Notes under the pieces: generated by a model
Seen by the model: the letters and a program-made list of their open reading frames with translations, nothing else
Told to the model about the DNA's origin: nothing
The model's database searches: none
Program-made: the position numbers and the translations under genes
Virus record (IMG/VR): IMGVR_UViG_3300006920_000244
Location: 1-24,237 of that record
From: a virus
DNA: 24,237 nt
Strand: one strand, 5' to 3'
Part shown: positions 1-7,024 of the stretch, in pieces
How the letters are laid out: each line of letters starts with the position of its first letter
How positions within the stretch are numbered: the first letter of the stretch is position 1

Positions 1-102
1 GATAACATAACTGGTTGGGAGTCGGTCATAGAGGAAAATAACATGGACCCTTGTAATGGGGTTATTGGTCAGCCCAACCAATTTGGATCAGGTATAAAAT
101 GA
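1..102 (+). CDS. C-terminus of an upstream structural gene (partial)
   Basis: An open frame enters from the left edge in phase with base 1 and ends at a TGA at 100-102. That stop overlaps the ATG of the next gene as ATGA, the usual arrangement in this cluster. Only the last 33 residues are visible, ending in a Gly/Asn/Gln-rich tail (...GQPNQFGSGIK). No domain can be assigned. The segment around residues 6-12 (WESVIEE) resembles the extreme C-terminus of the LamG-domain protein that ends at 7022 (WESVISE). The likeness extends to the DNA: 15 of 18 bases match between 13-30 and 6996-7013. The missing gene could therefore be a relative of that protein, but the match is short. Confidence 0.7.
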   Translation, partial: DNITGWESVIEENNMDPCNGVIGQPNQFGSGIK

Positions 103-389
103 ACTACACTAATCATTTAAAGTTAGGCTATAATGAATTGATACATAAAGGAAAAGCAGTAGTTACTTCTTTAAACTCTGTGGAATTTAGGAAGTCTATG
201 AAAGATATTCAAAGCCTTCCGGCTAAGGTAGGAACAATACCTCCTGGATTCGAGCATCGTGCTGACAAGATATCAAATTTATTTTATAATACTCCCGATC
301 TTGATTGGTTGATATGTTGGACTAACAATATATCAGACCCTTTTCAGCAATTGAATGTTGGTGACCGAATAAGAATAGTGAGCATCTAG
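99..389 (+). CDS. LysM-like baseplate protein, gp53-like
   Basis: A 96-residue protein whose second half (about residues 50-96) has the pattern of LysM and T4 gp53-type baseplate proteins. It shows an aromatic-rich 'DLDWLICWTNNISDP' segment (residues 67-81), then a 'LNVGDRIRI' ending, matching the family theme of x-WxI-x-x-N-x-I-x-DP followed by L-x-x-G-D-x-I-x-I. In T4, gp53 is a wedge component that joins neighbouring wedges around the hub. P2 gpX is a comparable small LysM-like tail protein. T4 gp53 is longer (196 aa), so this may be a minimal version or a gpX-like protein. The ATG overlaps the upstream stop (ATGA), and the next gene starts one base after its TAG, so the start is well supported by context. 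The family call rests on motif reading only. Confidence 0.62.
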   Translation: MNYTNHLKLGYNELIHKGKAVVTSLNSVEFRKSMKDIQSLPAKVGTIPPGFEHRADKISNLFYNTPDLDWLICWTNNISDPFQQLNVGDRIRIVSI

Positions 390-390
390 A

Positions 391-3240
391 GTGTCTAAAT
401 CCTATCCATATAATGTAATCCTTACTAAGGATCCTACAGTTATAGACCGTTTATTTTTCGATAAGATAACGGGGGTGACTAGCTTTAGTAGTAAGCTATC
501 TTCCTTAACTTCCGAAGAGAGAGAAGAATCTTTTATAGTATCTCCTTTATCTAACCGTAATTTTTTAAGCCTTGATGTTAATTTCCCCCAAGGGGATCCA
601 AAGTCAAAGTTTGTGGTCTTGAAGTTATTAGAAACTTCTGAATTACTAGAGTACTTTAGTATCACCACAGAATCTTTTCAAGAAGCCTTAAACTGTAAAG
701 CAAAAGTAAATCTAGCTCTTAGAGGGGGTGCTGATGAATTACTGGTTGACAATATTCTGAAGGGAGCAAGGCCGAGATTTTATCTATCTTACGGCATTGG
801 CGATGATACTTCGGAATGGGCTGGTCCTTTCACTTTAGAACTAATAGACGCTAACATATCAATAACTTCCGATGGAATTAGGGAGTTAGAGCTAATGTTT
901 AGTCCTACTTTAAATACTCTTGAAGTGTTTACGAATAAATCCTTCAACGACTATCAGTATGCTCAATCCGACTCTATTTTTGACACTAGGTTTAATGATG
1001 AAGTTGTAATCGCAACTAAGAAAAAATATAAATTATCAGAAAACAAGGAGGCTAATGAGCCTGCTGAAAATTTTGATAGTATAGTAAGAGATCTAATATC
1101 TTCCTACATAAGCGACAGGTTTACCACGGTTCCTAGAGGAAATGTTTTAGTACTTATTCCTGACGGTATAAAAAGCATCATGGATACTATTGGGAAAATA
1201 TCAACCGTTTCAAGATTCTCTAAACCTCTTATAAATAGTAGATATGGACATTGCTTAGGAAAATTAGGGATAGACATCAACGTATCTTGGCCTAAATTAT
1301 ATCCCCCTGAAAAAACTAAAAAGGAACTCACTCAGATAACAGAAAAAATAATAGAGAATAAGTCTTCTGAAATAAAAAATCTTAATAATAAAATAAAAGA
1401 ATTAAAAGAGGATTACAAGGTACAACAAAAAAAGTTTTTTGATGCTACTACCTCCGAAAGAGAAAATTTTTATGAAAAAAGAGCTAACAGTTTGCTCAGA
1501 CGGATTTCTAAGTTAGAGGAGTCTGTTAAAGACCGAAAAGGTCAGATAAAAGTCGCTGGATTACCTCCCCCCAAACCTGTTCCCTTAGATATTGGATTAG
1601 GACCCTTTGAAACGAAAAGCCTCACAGAACTTGCTGAGAAGGAAAGAGATAGATTATCACAGGGTTATTCCTCTAATCCTGAAGAACTTCAAACATCATT
1701 TTATGATATTTCTGAATTGACTCACTTTGTATTGTCCATGGGAGGTGTAATTGATGAGACTAATAAAAATGATTCTAAAAATGTGTTAAACTCTTTAAAG
1801 CCATTATATACTTTTGCTAAATGTTTGTCTGATTTCGGCGATCTACCTAATGACTTTACTATATTCGAGGAGAATGACATGCGTGTCGTAAAGCTGTTAA
1901 AAGAAAGCAAACTGATTAAGGATGAAACCTCTCCTGTGGTAATCTTTGGGAGATCAGCATTTATAAAACATTCAATTTATCCTTCTCCCAGTGAGAAAAG
2001 CGTTTTTGGTGTAGAAAGATATGGGGTTAAACCTTCTGATAATCCTCTTGTAAACAGAAATTCTAAGACACTTTACAATTCAGAATTTCCTAACAAAGAT
2101 TATGACCCCGACTATGGGGAAAAGTTGCTAAAAAGAAATGAGGTAATAGGAGTGTATGGAACAGAGGGTGGTGTTAACAGAATGGAATTGGCTGATCAAA
2201 GGCAAAAACTTCAAAACTATATTAAAACATTTCAGGAGGCTTTCAAAGTAAAGTATTCTATTCGAACATCTTCGTTTAATGAAGGTATGGGACCATACTC
2301 TTCTCCTATTAAAGAACTTACGAAAGATAAAGATGACCCTGTAGTTTTTACTCACAATGTTACCAACTCTAATGTTTTGTCTTTAAGTTTTGATAGCAGT
2401 CCTTATAAAGGTCAACTTCTAAGTTATCAAGCGGAAAGTTCTTATAGACTTTTAGATGAGGTATTCGGAAATTCCGGTCAAATTTTGGGTAGTCAAAGTT
2501 TAAATACCGGCCCGATGGCAGACTACATTAATTACATATCTACTACTTTAGCTTCTAGCCGTTTATCTTCTTCTAATAACTACGGAAAAACTGTCCTTTC
2601 TACCATAAAAAAAGCTATGTCTACGGAAGTGGCTGGAAGACTTTATTTAAAGATTCCCGAAGAATCCAGAGGGATATCTGATAAGACTTTTCTAGATTTG
2701 GTTATTATAAAAGCTTCTACTAAATCTTCCAAGAAGTTAAAAAGTATTTCTGGGGGCAGGCTTAAGAGTGAAGCTGAGATTCTTAAGAACATTAACAAGT
2801 ATATTATTAATGTTGACATAAAAACTTTACCCTTTTTTAATATCCCTTGTCATCTTGGACGGCAATGCGTTTTGTTTGGTAAGCCTAATACTATAATAGG
2901 TTCTAATGATCTTAGAGAAAAAGTTTCAGTAGTAGATGCTTTTTATACAAATTCTTACAAGATAGTGTCGTATTCTCACAAAATATCTCCTTCTGAATCC
3001 TCGTCTAGTTTTAAGCTCATGAGAGATGGGACTAACTCAGAAGCAGAGATTAGTTCTAATGCTTTTGAATTATTCTCTAAGCAGTTACAGGAATCTATGG
3101 ATGAGGTGTTCTCCACAGACTTCGTTAAAAACGAAAAAGATAGAACGGTTCTAAATTTGCTTTCCATTAACCCTGCTGGTCCTCCAACTAATGAAAACCA
3201 AGAAAGACTCATACGTGAAAAACGGAACGGATTAAATTAG
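391..3240 (+). CDS. Baseplate hub-like protein (gp27/gpD-type) with inserted coiled coil
   Basis: A 949-residue protein with a GTG start one base after the preceding stop. The N-terminal 180 residues are beta-rich ('RPRFYLSYGIGDDTSEWAGPF', then an L-x-L-x-F strand), as in tail hub proteins. Residues about 305-385 are dense in Lys/Glu with heptad-like spacing and look like a long coiled coil. Near the C-terminus (about 814-880), 'IPCHLGRQCVLFG' is followed by 'YKIVSYSHKISPSES' and 'FKLMRDG'. This is the pattern of the last hub domain, where G/S-x-Y-x-I-x-x-V-x-H-x-I precedes a closing strand with an arginine. The next gene encodes the spike, as T4 gp27 and gp5 form one complex. It is far longer than T4 gp27 (391 aa). 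The hub role is inferred from this C-terminal pattern and from position; the central region is unrecognised. Confidence 0.6.
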   Translation: MSKSYPYNVILTKDPTVIDRLFFDKITGVTSFSSKLSSLTSEEREESFIVSPLSNRNFLSLDVNFPQGDPKSKFVVLKLLETSELLEYFSITTESFQEALNCKAKVNLALRGGADELLVDNILKGARPRFYLSYGIGDDTSEWAGPFTLELIDANISITSDGIRELELMFSPTLNTLEVFTNKSFNDYQYAQSDSIFDTRFNDEVVIATKKKYKLSENKEANEPAENFDSIVRDLISSYISDRFTTVPRGNVLVLIPDGIKSIMDTIGKISTVSRFSKPLINSRYGHCLGKLGIDINVSWPKLYPPEKTKKELTQITEKIIENKSSEIKNLNNKIKELKEDYKVQQKKFFDATTSERENFYEKRANSLLRRISKLEESVKDRKGQIKVAGLPPPKPVPLDIGLGPFETKSLTELAEKERDRLSQGYSSNPEELQTSFYDISELTHFVLSMGGVIDETNKNDSKNVLNSLKPLYTFAKCLSDFGDLPNDFTIFEENDMRVVKLLKESKLIKDETSPVVIFGRSAFIKHSIYPSPSEKSVFGVERYGVKPSDNPLVNRNSKTLYNSEFPNKDYDPDYGEKLLKRNEVIGVYGTEGGVNRMELADQRQKLQNYIKTFQEAFKVKYSIRTSSFNEGMGPYSSPIKELTKDKDDPVVFTHNVTNSNVLSLSFDSSPYKGQLLSYQAESSYRLLDEVFGNSGQILGSQSLNTGPMADYINYISTTLASSRLSSSNNYGKTVLSTIKKAMSTEVAGRLYLKIPEESRGISDKTFLDLVIIKASTKSSKKLKSISGGRLKSEAEILKNINKYIINVDIKTLPFFNIPCHLGRQCVLFGKPNTIIGSNDLREKVSVVDAFYTNSYKIVSYSHKISPSESSSSFKLMRDGTNSEAEISSNAFELFSKQLQESMDEVFSTDFVKNEKDRTVLNLLSINPAGPPTNENQERLIREKRNGLN

Positions 3241-3249
3241 GTAACCATA

Positions 3250-4401
3250 ATGAATGTTGTAGTAGGAAAAGTAGAGAATAATAAAGACACTACCGAGACG
3301 GGAGTACTTCAGGTCATCATCCCTAAAGAATCGGACCCTGATCAAGAATACATAACAGAGGTAACCTACACCTCCCCTTACTATAGAATGAATACGGGGG
3401 GGATAGTGGCAATCCCGGAGGTCGGCGCGGAGATACTTGTGCTTCATAATAAAAATCCGAGACGTGGAGAGAGTAACTACTACTACCTATCGTGCGTAAT
3501 ATCAGCAAAGGCTAGAGGAGGTTCGGATGAATTCTTGACAAACCCTTCTTCAGGAAAGCAATCTCGCATTAGGATAAATCCAAACTTTACTCCGTTTAAT
3601 AATAACGATACTAAAGCTAAGATTTATGGAAAAAATCAAAAGCCTGTAACTCAAGCATTCACTAACACTGCGGGAGCAGGATTATACATTCACAGGGATT
3701 TCGAAAAAGTACCGATAGCTAATGATGTCACTTTAAAGTCGGAAGGAGGAAACGAAGTAAACGTAGGTAGTTTAGGAGTTCAGATATCAAATGAGGAAGG
3801 GGACTCCGTAGTTCTAACAGGTGCTACAAAGAATGACATGTATGCAAAGAGGGGACTATACATCGAGACTACTGGTCCTCAAGAATACAAATGTGTTAAC
3901 TCAGATATTAACATGAGAATTCTTGAGGGTGGCGACGTAAATATTGAAAACAATTCTGCTGGTCTTCGATCTTTGGGCAAATGGTTTGGAAATATTAGAT
4001 TAAAAAGTAGGTTTCGTAATATAGACTTAGTAGCAGGTTCTCCCACTAGTAATGTAAATATAATTACACCTGGAGCTAACATACAGGTTGACGGACTAGG
4101 TAATATAAAAATACTATCTACAGGTGGATTAAATTTTAATACTATTGGATCTATGAATTTTACATCTAACACAGGGGATATCAACTTAACATCATTGGCG
4201 GGATCCGTAAATTCTTACGCCGGTATGGCTATATCTACGCAGGCTACAAATTACTTTAAGAACACTAGTGATGACAATTTCGCTGGTGCTACTGTAGATA
4301 CGAATAGTGCAATTGCTCCTTTCCCAGTTCCACCTCCTCTTGCAGCATCACCTCCTGATATTACAGCTAATGATTACGGAGATCCTTTAGGAGCAATTTA
4401 A
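3250..4401 (+). CDS. Tail spike / puncturing protein, gp5/VgrG-like, without lysozyme domain
   Basis: A 383-residue protein. Residues 1-88 read as the OB-fold of gp5/VgrG/gpV spikes. It opens with a short 'VVVGKVENN' strand, then 'GVLQVIIP', then 'YYRMNTGGIVAIPEVGAEILVLH', matching the family signature of a G-x-V-x-x-P-E-V-G-x-x-V strand pair, then 'YYLSCV'. Residues about 215-335 are short alternating strands rich in Gly, Asn, Ile and Ser (for example NVNIITPGANIQVDG, GDINLTSLAGSVN). This fits the intertwined beta-helix needle of such trimers. The end is Pro-rich (FPVPPPLAASPPD). T4 gp5 (575 aa) carries a lysozyme domain between the OB-fold and the helix; none is visible here, and no PAAR-type tip is seen. 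The start follows the hub gene by nine bases with an AGGT nearby. The stop overlaps the next ATG (TAATG). Confidence 0.8.
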   Translation: MNVVVGKVENNKDTTETGVLQVIIPKESDPDQEYITEVTYTSPYYRMNTGGIVAIPEVGAEILVLHNKNPRRGESNYYYLSCVISAKARGGSDEFLTNPSSGKQSRIRINPNFTPFNNNDTKAKIYGKNQKPVTQAFTNTAGAGLYIHRDFEKVPIANDVTLKSEGGNEVNVGSLGVQISNEEGDSVVLTGATKNDMYAKRGLYIETTGPQEYKCVNSDINMRILEGGDVNIENNSAGLRSLGKWFGNIRLKSRFRNIDLVAGSPTSNVNIITPGANIQVDGLGNIKILSTGGLNFNTIGSMNFTSNTGDINLTSLAGSVNSYAGMAISTQATNYFKNTSDDNFAGATVDTNSAIAPFPVPPPLAASPPDITANDYGDPLGAI

Positions 4402-7022
4402 TGGCTTTTGACGCAAAAACATTTTTAGAATCAGATCCTAGTAATAGTTTAGGAGGTTTAGGGGCTAGCTTTGGATTGCCTAGCTGTATGTTAGGTCTAG
4501 CAGCCGATGTATTAGGTCTTATACCTGCTCCTATCCTCTTGGCGATGAGGCAAGCTATTGAGTTTGCTCAAGCATTAGCAGACGCTGTTATTAAAAGAAT
4601 TAATTCATACATTAGGGATTTATTAGGTATTTCATTATTCCCTGACAGAGATGGGTTTAAAGGATACTTCTCTGAGTTCTCCAGATTTAAGATGGATGTT
4701 CTTTCTGGAATCGTAGGTGCCATAGCTGGATTTGCTGCTTTCGCGCAGGCAATACAGCAAGCCGCTGAAGAATTAATGGGGAGATATCAGCAAGCTGTTG
4801 ATTGCCTCGCTGCCTTTAAAAAGTCTTTAGATTTTCAGAATGGAAATGCAGGAGAGAGAAGAGCGGAGTTAGCTGCCCTTGAACCTACTGGATACGATAA
4901 TATGATAAACTCCCAGTTTGGAGTTTACTTTCAGCAATCTCAGCAAGCTCAACAATTTAGCGATGAATGTCAGGATCAACTAGATGTTATTGATGGAATC
5001 TTATTAGAAAGAACTTTAAACCCTTCTTTAGAGCCTGGAGATTTGCCTGATGAAGTTGTAGAGTCAGTATTCCGTTTGGAAGCTGGACCTCCTAAGTCTA
5101 CCCTTGGTAAGTTTGTTCTCTCTGTTGATGGTCTGTATTATGACTCCAAGACAGATGGGATTACTCCGGCGTTGCTTGAGTTAGATAATAGAAAGAAGGA
5201 TCTAGATCTTCTTGATGAGGGAGGGTTTGATAATCCTGACCTTTGGAAACTAGAATATGATCCTAGCTTGGGTGGTAGGGGTGCTCCGACAACTTCAGAT
5301 GAGCTACAGTATTACTTCAATAGTATCCTAGATCCTAAGTTATTAGATAATTCTCAAGCATTATTAAACTTCTATAATGCGGATGAGCTTTTATTGTCTT
5401 TGGAAGGGCAGAAGGATAGAAAGGTATTTGATGTTTCATCTGAGATTCAAGAGCTAATAGATGACGGGGAGTCACAGGCGGTGATATCTAATCTTCGTCA
5501 AGTTATGCTGTCTGAGACCTCTCATTTCCAGGATAAGATAAATAAACGTAAGAAGCAAATTGAGCTTGCTGTTAAGGTTCCTAATTTCTTAGGTAATGGA
5601 CCTCAATTCACTCCTGGCAATGTTCCTGTAAATGATTTCTCTTACTTAGCTGGGTCAAACTTTTTACTAGATATTGAAAATCAAAGAAGCATTACTATAG
5701 ATCAAGCAGATGTTACAGGCGTTGTCTTGCCTTTAGAGATTAAGTATACTGACAAGATTGAGACTAATGATCCTGTAGTGTTGGATCATATTCTATTGAG
5801 TAATGTGGCTAAGGGAGAAATAATTAGTAATCCTTCTAGTCCTGCTGCTCCTACTCTCCATATTAATGATCGTATATCGGAAGATGGGTTAATTGGTTTG
5901 TACAACTATCTGACTGTGCAATCAAGTTTACCTTCGGGAACTGACTTTGGAGTTCATAATAGCAGTAGATTAGGAGGAGGTTACGCTTCTCAAATAATTG
6001 GGTCGGTATCTAGCGTCTTTAATAAGGGTCTAGGTATACCTTTCTTAAGCGGGGTAGCGTTGCCTAGTAAGGATGATAACTCAGTGATTGCAAGTATGGG
6101 ATCTTATGTTAAGCTTCCTTCTAAGAATGAGTTTAAAGACTTCTTGTATAACAGCGAGGGTGCAAGCCTTGAGAACTGGATATATGTTCCTAGCTTAGAT
6201 AACGCCAATGCAGGCTGGAACGTCAATGACAATAGTACGATGGGATTGTATCGCCTCATATTAGCTAACGAGAATGTAGGAATAGCGCAAGGCAAGGAAC
6301 CTCAGCCAGACATAGATAATTTAAATTTAGATTCTGGAACGGATGTTGTAAGAGGTTTAGTATACGGTTTCACAAGAGATAGAAGATTCACACAAGGGTT
6401 AGAGCCTAGTAATAGTGATTCAGACAATAGCGTTGAAAACAGCGTTTTAGTTTTAGCACCAACTCAATCCTATGATTCTTCTAGCGCAGGATTTATTGCT
6501 AATAGAACAGCAAACTGCAATAAGGATTCCTACTACGGGATGACGATTCCTGTGTGGCAAATAATAAACAACAAGTCATTATCTAGTTGCGGAGAATCGT
6601 TTTGCCAGTTATCGGTATCCTTAGATCCTGTTGAGGATAAGATTAGCGTTTATCTTGATGGTACTTTGCTATCCACGTCTAGCTACCAAGGAGTATTTGG
6701 AACAACCAAGGTTAATTCAACGTTCAAGGCTCCTTCCGTATACCAAGATAATTCCTTTGAATACTCGGCAGGACCTTATCTAGATTCTTACTTTACTCCT
6801 TGGATTATAGGAGGCGGTTATACGGACGGGTTCTCAGCAGGAAACTTCATGGGAGGAGAGTATGGAGGAAAGGTTAGTGGCCTGAAGGGTTACGTAGGTT
6901 GTAGTAGATTTTATTCAAAGCCACTTAGTGATGGTGAGGTACTAAATAACTATAACGCTACTAAGAATTTCTTCAAGAATATATCTCTAAAAGAGGATTG
7001 GGAATCTGTCATAAGTGAGTAA
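4401..7022 (+). CDS. Virion protein with hydrophobic helical N-terminus and C-terminal LamG/concanavalin-like domain
   Basis: An 873-residue protein. An AGGAG at 4389-4393, seven bases before the ATG, is one of the clearest ribosome sites in the window, and the start overlaps the previous stop (TAATG). The N-terminus holds two Ala/Leu/Ile-rich stretches (about residues 26-64 and 99-121), probably helical, then a polar region with Glu/Asp/Lys helices to about residue 400. From about residue 570 to 858 it resembles a LamG/concanavalin A-like fold. It shows a 'NWIYVPSL' opening strand, 'SVSLDPVEDKISVYLDGTLL' in the middle, and a closing 'GLKGYVGCSRFYSKPLSDGEV' followed by 'NNYNATKNFF'. That is the usual G-x-[IV]-x-x-x-R-x-Y-x-[RK]-x-L-[ST]-x-x-E-[IV]-x-x-N-Y closing motif. 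Such domains bind glycans or support protein contacts in tail proteins. The N-terminal region is unrecognised, so its place in the virion is inferred from gene order only. Confidence 0.68.
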   Translation: MAFDAKTFLESDPSNSLGGLGASFGLPSCMLGLAADVLGLIPAPILLAMRQAIEFAQALADAVIKRINSYIRDLLGISLFPDRDGFKGYFSEFSRFKMDVLSGIVGAIAGFAAFAQAIQQAAEELMGRYQQAVDCLAAFKKSLDFQNGNAGERRAELAALEPTGYDNMINSQFGVYFQQSQQAQQFSDECQDQLDVIDGILLERTLNPSLEPGDLPDEVVESVFRLEAGPPKSTLGKFVLSVDGLYYDSKTDGITPALLELDNRKKDLDLLDEGGFDNPDLWKLEYDPSLGGRGAPTTSDELQYYFNSILDPKLLDNSQALLNFYNADELLLSLEGQKDRKVFDVSSEIQELIDDGESQAVISNLRQVMLSETSHFQDKINKRKKQIELAVKVPNFLGNGPQFTPGNVPVNDFSYLAGSNFLLDIENQRSITIDQADVTGVVLPLEIKYTDKIETNDPVVLDHILLSNVAKGEIISNPSSPAAPTLHINDRISEDGLIGLYNYLTVQSSLPSGTDFGVHNSSRLGGGYASQIIGSVSSVFNKGLGIPFLSGVALPSKDDNSVIASMGSYVKLPSKNEFKDFLYNSEGASLENWIYVPSLDNANAGWNVNDNSTMGLYRLILANENVGIAQGKEPQPDIDNLNLDSGTDVVRGLVYGFTRDRRFTQGLEPSNSDSDNSVENSVLVLAPTQSYDSSSAGFIANRTANCNKDSYYGMTIPVWQIINNKSLSSCGESFCQLSVSLDPVEDKISVYLDGTLLSTSSYQGVFGTTKVNSTFKAPSVYQDNSFEYSAGPYLDSYFTPWIIGGGYTDGFSAGNFMGGEYGGKVSGLKGYVGCSRFYSKPLSDGEVLNNYNATKNFFKNISLKEDWESVISE

Positions 7023-7024
7023 GG

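Noticed and set aside
402-3212. Several minus-strand frames of 60-100 codons opposite the hub-like gene
   Set aside because: They are shadows of the long plus-strand gene, which has clear protein-like content and coupled ends; the short products resemble no protein.
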